A DNA stretch of 64,000 nucleotides, taken from NCBI GenBank assembly GCA_973895155.1, contig OZ316898.1, positions 2,728,001-2,792,000 on the forward strand. The letters run 5' to 3'. Under the pieces are notes generated by a model. The model saw only the letters and a program-made list of their open reading frames with translations. It was not told the origin of the DNA and ran no database searches. Position numbers and translations under genes: made by a program. This stretch comes from Marsupella aquatica. Lineage: Eukaryota; Marchantiophyta. This document shows, one piece after another, positions 32,559 through 42,480 of the stretch; position 1 is the stretch's first letter; every line of letters begins with the position of its first letter.

Positions 32559-33869
32559 ATGGCCCTTTCTTTGTTCACAGGACGTCTCGGAGTGTTATGG
32601 CTGCTGGTTGGGGAGATCGTCTATGCGTACTACGTGCTGTTACGGTTGAGGAGAGGTCCGCTCCGCCTGGTGGCTCTTCTCCCCTTGCTTCCCCCTTCGT
32701 TCATCATACCGTGGAGAGCAGAAACCGCGCCCGAGCGCACTCTTTACAGCTTCATCTTCCATTGGACTATTTTGTCCAAACTCCTCATGCTGGTCTGGGA
32801 TGCAGGCCCCGCCGCAGATCCCCAAGCTATTTCTAGCTTCCCTCGATTCTTCTCCGCTATGGCATTCTCTCTCCACCTGAAGCGTGACACGCGATTCGTC
32901 AGCTCCCACAACCTTGAAGCGGCTGCAGCGGGCTTGGAAAACAAGACACAAAATGGAGCACACTCGGGAGTATCAGATGGCGTTGGCCGAAGAAAAGCCA
33001 AATCTGGAGTGATGAAAGAGAAGCAGAACGGCGAGTCAATCCAGGAGGACCCGTTGCTGGAGCTCCAAAAAAGAGCAGAGAGAAAGGAGAAGGTGCAATC
33101 CTCGTTTCTGAGGTGGATAAAGATTATGGTGAACTCCCAGGCCGGGGAGATCGCGTTGCTCCGGTCCGTATTCTACTGTATATTTGCGGTCTTTCTGATA
33201 CGGATTGTGCTAGTATGGAGACATGCCCTGCCAATCCATGTACTCAATCTCGTATTGGTATTCCTCATCTATTTTGCATGTCTCACGCTCTTCGAATCAG
33301 CTGCCGGGACTTGCGCTTGCCTTCTCGGGACTGAAGTCAACCCGCAGTTCGACATGCCCTTCCTGGCGGACTCGCTGGCGGATTTCTGGGGACGGCGATG
33401 GAACTTGATGGTCAACAACCTGATCCGTGTCTCCATCTTCGAGCCTATGCTCACATTTCTAATCCATCGGAAGGAGGAGAAGGAGAAGAAGCAGAAGCAG
33501 AAGATTAAATTGAAAATCAAAGCTTCGCCCCTGGATAGAGCTATCGCCACAGCGGCGTCATTCATGGTGTCCGGTCTTGCGCATGAGCTCATCTTCTTCT
33601 ACATGAATAAGACCAGGCCCACGGGGGAGATGACTGCCTTTTTTCTCGTGAATGGCGCCGCCACCATACTCGAAGGGTTTGTGAAGCCACGGCAGCGTTT
33701 TGGAATGCCTAGGCTCGTCGGGTGGGCTTACACCTTGACCTTCCTCCAATTCACAACGCGCTGGTTGTTCTTCCCTCCGGTCATCCGGACAGGCATGATC
33801 GATCAGTCCCTGGCCGATCTCCGAAGGTTCAGCGACTGGATCCGAGACATGATTGTGGGATTACAGTAG
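32559..33869 (+). CDS. Wax synthase (long-chain-alcohol O-fatty-acyltransferase), copy 3
   Basis: Third paralogue, a single exon of 436 residues from the ATG at 32559; the frame is open upstream to 32532 without an ATG. It has the same layout as copy 1: hydrophobic N-terminal half, FPRF (94-97), a charged polar loop (about 110-190), LLGTEVNPQFDMPF, DFWGRRWN (275-282), RVSIFEP, SGLAHE with the presumed catalytic His342, and a final hydrophobic segment around WLFFPPVIRTGM. It carries a Lys/Glu-rich insertion (about residues 304-322) between the YEP/FEP motif and the catalytic His, where copies 1 and 2 have only a few residues. It is closer to copy 1 than to copy 2 by shared blocks such as GPAADP, LLGTE and RWN. 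Role as for copy 1: ER wax-ester synthesis, by family. Confidence 0.9.
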   Translation: MALSLFTGRLGVLWLLVGEIVYAYYVLLRLRRGPLRLVALLPLLPPSFIIPWRAETAPERTLYSFIFHWTILSKLLMLVWDAGPAADPQAISSFPRFFSAMAFSLHLKRDTRFVSSHNLEAAAAGLENKTQNGAHSGVSDGVGRRKAKSGVMKEKQNGESIQEDPLLELQKRAERKEKVQSSFLRWIKIMVNSQAGEIALLRSVFYCIFAVFLIRIVLVWRHALPIHVLNLVLVFLIYFACLTLFESAAGTCACLLGTEVNPQFDMPFLADSLADFWGRRWNLMVNNLIRVSIFEPMLTFLIHRKEEKEKKQKQKIKLKIKASPLDRAIATAASFMVSGLAHELIFFYMNKTRPTGEMTAFFLVNGAATILEGFVKPRQRFGMPRLVGWAYTLTFLQFTTRWLFFPPVIRTGMIDQSLADLRRFSDWIRDMIVGLQ

Positions 33870-36081
33870 TGTACTACAGAGGATTGAGTCGTGAGGGCGA
33901 ACGCCTTCTCTGTTGAGGTGCAGATGGCAGCAAAACGGATCAGTGGACGACCGATCTCCAAGTATTGCTTCACTGAGTCATGGTGGCTGATCACACGGAA
34001 ATGATTGCTTCCAGGATCCTTTGTGGCGAATAACATCCGTCGTACCGCAATTCGTTAGTGCCAAGTGCAATGTAAATGGATCAATGCCGACTGCTCTAAA
34101 ATCAGCCAAAGATTGAGACTAATTTCCACACTGCACTGCCTGACCAATTAGGATAGGTACCAAATGGGCAGCAGCAATCGGGTCCTGTCTCCGAGGATCG
34201 TCACTGGATTCCGCAGGGCTATGAATTTGCAGCCGGTGGATCCGTGGAGTGGAGACGTCTGGCTCGAGGCTCTCCTCTCGTACGAACTATGTGGATCGTT
34301 TTAAGTACAGCGTGGATTAGTGGTGATCCTGCTTTCTGCTTGACATGTCTCTCTGCTACCAGGGCAGGTCTTGTACTACTCATGCTCTCGACTGCAACCT
34401 GGATGAGTGGGCTGTGATAGCGCATGTTCGAGCTAGACGATGTAGCCAACGGGGCTGTGGTTCAATTGAGTTCATCTGCCTTGTGTACACAGAACACTCA
34501 TTGAGGAAACTTGAGAATGCAATGTTGAGGATTGTCATACAAGTGTTCCCAACGAAGAGAATGGACAGACATTGAGAACGATGAAGTTGCTCTTTGTGAA
34601 GGACAAATGAGTGCACTCTCGAGAATGACCGGTGTTGTTAGTCGAGAATTGAACACGATCAAAGTTCCAGATCGTTGTTTGCAAGGAATCTCATGCCCTA
34701 CTGAGCACGACCACAATGTTGCTCATTTGGCTGTTGGTATTCAAGATTAGGAACGCGTGATGAGAATGAGAACGCAGTGACCAAAGCAGGTACCTGAATC
34801 CAGATCACACTAGTGCAGTGTGGTTGCAACATTGTAAAGAAGATGAACTTAATTGCATCACATCGTTAATGAAGCACTCCCAAAGCAGGGCTTCTTCAGT
34901 CAAAGATGGTACATTACAGTAGTGAAGAGCTGAGGAGTTTAGGATGACAGGATTGACAGGTATGTTGTTCACCGAAAGTATGAGTGTAGGACGAGGTTCA
35001 AACACGAGGTTCCGAATTGCTGGGAAAACTCATTAGAAACTCCTACCCAAAGAATAGGTTGTCTAATTATATTGAAAGAATCATCCTCATAATCGAGGTG
35101 ATGCAATGTTGACTCAGAGACAGGAGAGTAGTTTAGATTAGTCCTATGTGTAGAAGTTCAACTTTAAAAACCTAATGTCAAGCGAGAATGAACTATAGTC
35201 TACCTTGTCTAATTGCAGACCGCGATATACGTGCATGCGAAATCATTTACGCCCCTCTCTAAGGACGTTGCAGTCCAGGCATCCTTTCCCGTGCCAAAAA
35301 CGAACATTCTCATCTCTCGTCAATTTCATGAGGCTGTTGTGATTGGCAAGATTAGAGAGGCAACTAATAGATGTATTCCTTCGATTTCCACGCGAAGCAA
35401 AACTTAAAGCCCTGGCCTGATTCCCCCTGCCTGTGTTATGCTGTTTTGAAGAAAAGCATTTCAACTCCCTTTAAGCTACATAGCCGCCTTGTTCCAACTC
35501 CTCTCCTCAAGTATTCCTGTCTGAGAGTGATCACTGTCTGCTCCATAGGGACGGGAGACGACACATTGGGTTTGTCTCGAAACATGGCTGTAGTGGTATA
35601 TTTTGTAGGAAGATTTGAGCAATCAATGGATCACCATGCTTCACGACAGCCGTGGGAATTGCATTATACTGAGATTGAGGGTTCTGTTAGTACATTGAGC
35701 AGTGGATTGATCACTATGCTCCACCACTTCAATATCATACGGATTGACATGCCTTTCAATCTCTTGTGGCAACCGCAAGGTTTCAATACTAGCTAGCTCC
35801 CTTTCATAGCAAATGGGATTCGGCTTCGTGTTCTCTGGCCACTGACCTTTAGAAAGGCCAGCCCATGCCGGAATCACTACTTCAATGCAGTTATCTTGCA
35901 AAAGCGGTTTGCGATCATCGGAAGCTCTGCTGGGACGTGTATTGCACGGCCAGTCATTTGAGAGGGATTTCTCCTTTCCAGAAGCTCACAAATGGTGAGG
36001 TGCTTCTTGATTCGGTAGGTAAGCATTAGGGACAACCACATTCGACCACCCTAGATTTTTCGCCGACGCCCTTTACCGGAA
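33870..36081. other. Spacer after wax synthase 3
   Basis: No gene can be supported. A plus-strand stretch at about 35895-35996 (ending at AAATG|GTGAGG) looks exon-like, and 34580-34750 is open, but neither is linked to a recognisable protein. They may be parts of the poorly resolved locus that follows. Confidence 0.3.
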
Positions 36082-36542
36082 ATGGGACCGGAAATCCAGC
36101 CCAGAATACTTTTGACTGTCGACGAGCCGTGTGCGAGGAAGCTAAGGGCTACTCTTAAGGGAAGATGGAAAATTCTGGACATTGGCGTCAATTATGCGGG
36201 CTTAAACTGTGGTAGCTTCGTGTGTGCTGCACAGCATATCATGTCAGATGAACGAAGATTCTGCGTTGGCTCCAGATGCGAGCGAGAATGGTCCCATTGC
36301 TACAGAGCACTGTATACTGAAGAGTCCTTCAACGGTTTTGGAGAAAGCGTGTGATTGCAGGAGCGAGGTTCAGAATTCCATTTTTTATATCCTATACTAT
36401 TTGCCTACGATTTTTCTCTAGCAGGTTGTTGTCTAAGAGGACGTTGGGTTTGATCGTATCTGGGATTAACCTTGCTGCCATCGCATTCGTCATTTGCAGG
36501 CGCTTAGTACAGATCAGCTCATCAGTTCTTGAGAACCCTTAA
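36082..36542 (+). other. Possible exons of an unidentified gene with a C-terminal membrane segment
   Basis: An ATG-started frame of 90 residues begins at 36082 (MGPEIQPRILLTVDEPCARK) and contains several cysteines. After a TTTTTCTCTAG acceptor context (AG at 36420-36421), a frame from 36422 to the TAA at 36542 encodes a hydrophobic segment, LGLIVSGINLAAIAFVIC, followed by a basic RR and a short tail. That is the look of a single-pass C-terminal membrane anchor. I cannot join the pieces into one model and recognise no family. Confidence 0.22.
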
Positions 36543-36881
36543 TGCGGTAGCTGGAAAAGCCTGACGGTGCTGTGGGCTTGAAGATCTCTAAATGTCCTCA
36601 CACCTATGTGGAATGCGCTAACCAAAAATGTGCAGAGAAGGCAAAGCGATTGCTACGTGACATCCGGACGACCCACAAGATGATAGAATACTAGGCGAAT
36701 TTCGAGGCCATGTACTCACGTGGTTTTCCAGGCGCTGCCACATGGAAATTACTATCGAGAGTGTAGTGTCAGACAGTAAGTAAGCCGTGATTATCACCAT
36801 CAATCTGAGTCAAGCGTACTGGGATATCGTAATCAGCTCAGTGAGAGCATTGTCAGATCAACAAATTATCACGATGCCTGA
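36543..36881. other. Spacer before the repeat-expanded locus
   Basis: I see nothing assignable in this stretch. Confidence 0.3.
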
Positions 36882-36900
36882 ATCAATGCATCATCCGCTT

Positions 36901-37185
36901 CGCTTGTTAGCTTGAATGGTGTCACTGTACCTGAGCTCTGTCTCGGCAAGCGACATTTTAGTAGAGTGCTTTATTCGTTAATTAGCTTGGATGCTATCAC
37001 TGTAGGCAAGCGACATTCTAGTAGAGTGCTTTAATCGCTCATTAGCTTGGATGCTATCACTGTACCTGAGCTCTGTCTCGGCATACTACATTTTGGGAGA
37101 GTGCTTTATTCGCTTGTTATCTTGGATGCTATCACTGTACCTGAGCTCTGTCTCGGCAAACGACATGTTGGTGGAGTACTTTATG
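36901..37185. repeat. 75-bp tandem repeat, 4 copies
   Basis: Units are 36901-36975, 36976-37035, 37036-37110 and 37111-37185. Unit 2 lacks 15 bases (cctgagctctgtctc). Units share agcttggatgctatcactgt and gagtgctttattcg. Copies are very similar, so the expansion is recent. Confidence 0.88.
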
Positions 37186-37452
37186 AACAATTTCGTACAG
37201 AGCGGTTCATTAGTGACTTGGTTGACGACATTGTTACAATTCTGGTGAAGGATGCGGACGCCATTCGGATCATCAAAAGCAAACCTCTGTGGCCTAGCGA
37301 ACGTACGGGAGATTTGGAAAAAATATTTTCTTTGGGAAAGGGAGTTGCCATCAATGAACCATTGATGAAGATCTCTAGTGACGGAATGTGTACTGTGATT
37401 GATCTCGTACAGCTAGTTTGTCTTGAATACGCAGATGGCCATTTCAGCTGAA

Positions 37453-37623
37453 TCAAGTGATGCAGCTGCACCTGAAGAACTCCAAAAGATGGTCATTGAT
37501 CCAGCTGACTCAAGAAAGGCAGCTGCACCTGAAGAGCTCCAAAAGTTGGTCACTGATCCATCTAAATCAAGAAATGCAGCTGCACCTGAAGAGCTCCAAC
37601 AGGTCGTCATTGATCCGGCTGTA
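37453..37623. repeat. 57-bp tandem repeat, 3 copies
   Basis: Units are 37453-37509, 37510-37566 and 37567-37623, each with gcagctgcacctgaagagctcc. A fourth, degenerate copy of the gatgcagctgcac part follows near 37677, in a shifted frame. Confidence 0.88.
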
Positions 37624-37812
37624 ACTGCATTGAAAGAGTTCCAAACGATGGTCTTGGATGCGGCTGAATTGACTGATGGATGCAGCTGCACTGGACATTG
37701 AGCCGGCTGAATTGAGGAATGTTACTTCACGAGAAAAGCTTCCAAGTGTCCGCCGTGAATGTAATCGGCTCTTAGCGAAGGGTAGTTGGCTGAAAGCCAT
37801 TTACAGCATGTT

Positions 37813-38058
37813 GAACGTTAGCGATTCAGCCTGTACAAGGGGGGGGGAATTTGACTAGAAGAATGCGGGGTTTTGTTGTATATGCCCGAGTTGTTCGTAA
37901 CGTTTCCTTTTTACTGACAACCTGCATACAGGAATGGAACGTTAGCGATTCAGCCTGTACAGGGGTGGCAGAGTTCGACTAGAAGAATGCGGGGTTTTGT
38001 TCTACACGCCCGCGTTGTTCGTAACGTTTCCTTTTCACTGACAACCTGCATCCAGGAA
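37813..38058. repeat. 124-bp tandem duplication
   Basis: Copy 1 (37813-37936) and copy 2 (37937-38058) share gaacgttagcgattcagcc, agaagaatgcggggttttgt and cgtaacgtttcctttt. One copy has a run of nine G where the other has a mixed sequence. Confidence 0.85.
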
Positions 38059-38654
38059 TTTGCGTCCTCTCGTCGAGTCAGCAAACAACTGACTCCGTTC
38101 GACTGTTAGAGATACGATCTTCTGGGCAGTCATTCCTATCATTAGTTCTGATTGGAAAGCAAGAGACGTACGCATCTCGTAAATTACTCGAGATAATGTG
38201 GCTCGCACGGGAAACTTAATCTATTCGGAGTTGAATAGACCTTTTTCAGCTACCCTGGCGACAAAGTCTTCGTTGTGTTGCATTTGGTGCTAATTTTGTT
38301 GTACTATCCTACTTTTGCATATGAAATGTTTCAATTCCTTCTCTTCAGAATATGACAGAGTTTGAGTCTTTGTTAATTATTGTACGACTCCAGACTACTT
38401 GTCATCAGTGGATTTGGAAGATTTAAGTGCAGCACTCAAGGTTCCAAATGTTGTACGTAAATCGCGTTCTCTATGGAAGTTGCAGAAGAGAAAAGCAAAC
38501 AATAAACTAACAAAACATTTAGCAAACAGTGAGAGATGACAATGAAACATACTGGCAACAAAGAAGACGAAAAACACTCAATTGCATACACAGTGTATCT
38601 GTCAGTAGCTTCGTTGCTTGCCAGGTAAGTGGAACTCTTCATCTTTCAGGAACA
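38059..38654. other. Spacer
   Basis: No gene seen; AT-rich toward its right end. Confidence 0.35.
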
Positions 38655-39230
38655 AAACAACACTAGTTTAGAAAGACCAAGAACTTGCTTCGATGCATCA
38701 ATGGCAGATATACTGCCATAGTAAACGATTGTGGAAGTGTGGCTCCATGTCCTTCTCTCTACTCATCTTCTGTGATACCTTCGGAGCGTGTCACGTGACT
38801 TATCTTTCACCACCCCGCCGGAGCAGTAACGCGTTGCCTATCTTTCCGTACTTCAACATCGAAGCCGCAGTCGAACGAGTCGCAGCTCTGGGAGAGATTT
38901 TACGCACGGTTGATTCGTTTCTCTGTAGATCTTATCCACATTCTGAACCGAGAACTTACTAGATGCTGACACTCTCGGCCAAACCACAGAAGCAAATGAA
39001 CGACAAGCTTTGTACAGAAGATTACACCACGAATGACTCTTGTGACCTACAACGATCAACCCCGAAGCGTGCCCTGACAGAAGAACTAAGTTTCCGTAGA
39101 ACCCAAGGGCAGACACACAATTATCGAAAGTAAGTTTGTCATCAGACAGCGCGGAGTTCAACTTGGAAAGCCACCCTATCTGAATTCTCAACTGGCTGCT
39201 GTAGTCGAATAATCAAACTGCCTTGCTTGA
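38655..39230. repeat. Segmental repeat, short copy (pairs with 51855-53850)
   Basis: This segment aligns in the same orientation with two parts of 51855-53850. 38655-38950 matches 51855-52125 plus 52945-53010, with anchors agaccaagaacttgcttcg, ataccttcgga..tgtcacgtgact and gagattttacgcac. 38995-39200 matches about 53625-53850, with anchors gattacac and aatgactcttgtga. The pieces separated by about 0.8 and 0.6 kb in the other copy are adjacent here. No coding sequence is recognised. Confidence 0.7.
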
Positions 39231-39967
39231 CATTTTCAACTTCTCGAACCCCACATTTTCACTGCAATCGAGGTCGTCGAAAGTGATAATAGAACCGATA
39301 GTCACGGATCGATTGGGTGGCGACCAAAAGTCAGAATGCAGTCGAAAGATCGTCCCATAGCAATATTGGAGAATTTGTTTATTTCATCGCGTTATCTTTA
39401 CATGTAGTGTTCAGGAACTTGAAAGGCATCCAACACACGACGAAACGACTAGATGGTGGCCGCGAAGTACAGTAACATACCGGACTATGCTTCTATATAT
39501 GAAGTACGTTGGGGGTCAGGTTGTTTCAAATCACCATAAACTGTGCCAATCTACTCTATCTGAGTAGCTAACAGTTTACCGAAACCCCAACTCGCGTGTC
39601 TTCCGGATACTCGTGGCTAGGGTCTCCTCGGTCGATAGTATGAGCAGACTGAGCTTTCCAGGTCCAACGCTTGAAGAACGTCGACCATCTCTGCTCACAC
39701 ACTGCATATAACGTGGTCATAGGGCAATCCTACGCCAGCTCGAGTATTGCGCCAATACGAGGGCGAGGCACCTGGCAGTGTCGAGGAAGGACGGCGTAAC
39801 GTAGTGGAGAATGAAAATTGAACATCGTATAGAGGCTCGAAACGGATCACCGAATGACCTTCGGTAAGTGAGAACAATTCTATCCCGAGCCCATTGAAGC
39901 CGGCCAGAGATACTGATCCAACCCTCAGTCGGAAGTCTGTCCAGACATGAGATCGACACAGCCTGGC
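39231..39967. other. 3' flank of the HMA-domain gene
   Basis: I see no independent gene. A short hydrophobic-free open frame overlaps the end of the HMA gene on the same strand and is a by-product of it. If the HMA gene has a further exon (see its entry), that exon would lie here. Confidence 0.3.
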
Positions 39968-40822
39968 TTACCAGAATCTCGTCTGCTTGAAACATTCTCT
40001 GCCTTGCCTCAAAATTTCGGAGGGCGAAGCAGTCCCTATCACTGTCACCTTTTGCTTGGCCTGGTCGCAAGTAACGGACTCCACACCTTCCAAGGCAAGC
40101 ATGTGATTGGTAATCCTCTCTTCGCACGCTTCACAGCACAAGGGGACCTGCAATTTTACCGCCTCCGTATACCTGCTGCTGCTGTAAGGGCTCGTGGTTC
40201 CGTAGGCAGATTCATAAGATCGAGGAATGGTGGCTACACTTGCTCCGTGGTAGAGCTCCGTCGAAGAGTAGCCGGGAACGCTTGACGGAGAATAGGCGGG
40301 TACTGCCACAGCATAGCCGGGAGCTGACGAAGAATAGCCGGATGAGTACCCGTGTCTACTAGATCTCCCGTAGTCCGGGCCGTAACCTCTCTCATAGCCA
40401 TCCCGAGCAGTGTAGCCGGATTCCTGTGGGTACCCGGTGTAATCCTCTTTGAACTTTGTGTGTAATTGGCTTTCGTGATAGCTCGATGGAGGAGACTGTG
40501 AGTCCCTCCTGTGAAACAACTTCGATAAGCCTGAGCGCTCGGGAGATCTGCCATAACCATACGAGGAGCCCCGGTAGTCGGAGTAGTCATATCCGCTGCG
40601 TCTACCGCGTGGGGGAGACTGCGACGACCTCCTGTGCCCGTACCAGGAGGACGCATGGTGATTGGATCTAGAAGGAGGTGGCGATGCCGAGGACCTGAAG
40701 TTGCGCGAATCTTGTCTGGAGAGGTAGCCTCTCCGGACCTGCGTTCGCGAGCGTTCGGGCTCGGCAATGACCATCACCGGCTCCTCTTTGCCAGTGTAAA
40801 ACAAGTCCGACACAGACAACAT
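39968..40822 (-). CDS. RS/GY-rich protein with C-terminal heavy-metal-associated (HMA) domain
   Basis: A 284-residue protein from the ATG at 40822. Residues about 25-215 are low-complexity, rich in Ser, Tyr, Gly and Arg (RS-like pieces near 40-115, then GYSS/PGY repeats). Residues 221-284 form an HMA fold of the plant HIPP/ATX1-like type: VPLCCEACEERI carries the metal-binding C230-x-x-C233, followed by LEGVESV and KQKVTVIG. Such proteins bind Cu, Zn or Cd, or act as interaction partners. I see no clear C-terminal CaaX isoprenylation box: the frame ends TRFW-TAA. The last codons read TTCTG|GTAAGCC, a good splice donor overlapping the stop, so a further exon could replace the last residue and extend the protein. 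The HMA domain at the C-terminus behind a long disordered region is less usual than the N-terminal position in many HIPPs. Confidence 0.8.
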   Translation of the reverse strand: MLSVSDLFYTGKEEPVMVIAEPERSRTQVRRGYLSRQDSRNFRSSASPPPSRSNHHASSWYGHRRSSQSPPRGRRSGYDYSDYRGSSYGYGRSPERSGLSKLFHRRDSQSPPSSYHESQLHTKFKEDYTGYPQESGYTARDGYERGYGPDYGRSSRHGYSSGYSSSAPGYAVAVPAYSPSSVPGYSSTELYHGASVATIPRSYESAYGTTSPYSSSRYTEAVKLQVPLCCEACEERITNHMLALEGVESVTCDQAKQKVTVIGTASPSEILRQGRECFKQTRFW

Positions 40823-40884
40823 CTTGGCGATTGTCTGAAACTCTGCAGTTCAAGAGCAGTAGCCACGCACGGAACTCGATTCTG

Positions 40885-41490
40885 GACGCACAGCAAAGAA
40901 ACTTTAGGAAGATCGAGACAACAGGATTGATAGAGTGCTATGATTAACCAAACAGCTCAGAATGATGTGCTCAAGTTCAGTGCTTTCTTCTGCGTAATCG
41001 TGGACTTTAGACATTCACTCGGTCCATAGCCACAACGAAGAACAGAACCACAGACCCAAATCGAGACGACAGGAATACAATATACCGTGCTTCAACAAGA
41101 CAACTCAGAATGGTGCTCACAATCAAGGCACTCCTCTACAGATCGGCTTCACAAATTCACTCGGTCCACAGCTGCAACGAAGAACAGGACCACAGTGCCA
41201 GATCGTGACAACAGGAATACAAAACACTATGCTTCACAACACAAAACAGCTCAGAATGGTGCTCACAATCAAGTCACTCTTCTCCTTAACTATGGGCTTC
41301 GCACATTAACTCGGTCTACAGCCGCAACGAAGAATAGAACCACAAAACGAGGATCGAGACAACAAGAGTAAAAAATGTATGCTTCAACAGAATAGCTCAG
41401 AATGATGCTCATTCAAGGCACAGTTCTGCACATGGGCTTCACACAATCACACGGTCCACAGCCGCAACGGAGAACGGCACCACAGAACAG
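40885..41490. repeat. Imperfect tandem array, about 148-bp period, about 4 copies
   Basis: The block cagctcagaatg(g/a)tg recurs near 40950, 41099, 41247 and 41393. Between these, each unit carries a gggcttcacac..cactcggtccacagcc block and an acgaagaacagaaccacag block followed by gagacaacagga. The array starts about 60 bases upstream of the ATG of the minus-strand HMA gene, so it occupies its promoter or 5' UTR. Confidence 0.8.
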
Positions 41491-42049
41491 ACGAACACTT
41501 CAAAGCTCGAGGGAAGAATCCAAAGGGCGAAATGATCACACACACCTGATTGCTGGGAGCAGGGAACGGAGGACGAGCAGCAGGTGCGCGAATTGAGTCC
41601 ACCACAAAAGAAGGAAAGACGGATTCCACATCGCCGATCCATTTAATAAGACCGTCTTGAAGAAATCCTGTCCTACTCCAGTACAGTAGGGGACCATCAG
41701 GTTCACCCAAAAAAACAATTAATATAATTATTGTTTATTTCAGTCATGGGACAAAGTTTTCAGGTAGTGTTTGTACACAGTGGAAAAAATTTCCAACACG
41801 TTTTTTTTTAAATATTCTAAATTTTATCGTGTAAACGTCTCATATATGTTCCATATATTATCATTGTGTATATTATTTTTAATTGTTTTTAAGAATATTA
41901 AGCCTTGATGGGCTGAGAGATTGCTCTGAAACTCCCATGAATTTTCAAAGATGCTATGGATTGACTTAGACTATCCAAAATACTTGGATAGCACTCTCTA
42001 CAATTCCACTGATGTGTGACCTTAACTGACTGCTGATCATGTGCAACTC
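41491..42049. other. Spacer
   Basis: No gene. 41720-41920 is strongly AT-rich. Confidence 0.35.
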
Positions 42050-42480
42050 GTTTCCATTAGTTTATGCGGTAGTAAGCCATTGTTCATGCACAAACCACTC
42101 ACAGCGTCCTTTACAAAAAGTCAAGCATCCTTCTTCAAAATTGTAACTCGCTACTCGTGGCGTCCATCACAAAGTGCAATGTCCTTCTCCAAACTAAGTG
42201 GTAAGTCATTGTTCATACACAAACTATTCAAGGCATACTCTACAAAAATGAAACTTTGTTAGCAATTGGTTTACAATGTTTGCTCTCATTGATAATGGAG
42301 CAAATGATTTTTAAAAAATCTCAAACTTTGTCTAGATTGGACATTAGAGAACATTCAGAAGAAATTTGAGTTTAAACAGAGGTCAAAAAATTGTGCAGAT
42401 AAATGGAAAAGGGTGTCAGACACTGGATGCACAAGTTTGTAAAAAAAAAACAGCATTTTGCAGTTGGTCCTAGCTACCTC
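42050..42480. repeat. Dispersed repeat, related to 50320-50660
   Basis: Shared blocks in the same order include taagncattgttcatgc, cactactcaaggcatcct-like, agattggacatnaga and agataaat. Within 42050-42260 the first block occurs twice about 135 bases apart. No coding content recognised; probably non-autonomous transposon or LTR relics. Confidence 0.55.

Larger units (their letters stand above)
36882..37858 (+). pseudogene. Repeat-expanded, frame-broken coding remnant
   Basis: The plus strand is open in one frame from 36882 to 37451 except for a single TAA near 37031. That frame carries four copies of a 25-codon repeat (DAITVPELCLG-type), then about 85 residues of protein-like sequence (FISDLVDDIVTILVKDADAI, ISSDGMCTVIDLVQLV). 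An overlapping frame from about 37423 continues with three copies of a 19-residue repeat (AAAPEELQK-type). A further +1 shift leads to a third frame ending at 37858. Two of the repeat periods (75 and 57 bp) are multiples of three and the 15-bp deletion in unit 2 keeps frame, which hints that the sequence was once under coding constraint. No domain is recognised. Two frame breaks and a stop argue against a working gene, unless introns explain them. Confidence 0.35.

Noticed and set aside
36901-37185. CRISPR-like array
   Set aside because: Units are head-to-tail 75-bp tandem repeats with no unique spacers, and the genome is a plant's.
40234-40767. 177-residue frame overlapping the HMA gene in another minus-strand frame
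   Set aside because: Composition (Arg/Thr/Pro) is the shifted reading of the SYG/RS-rich frame; the HMA domain fixes the real frame.
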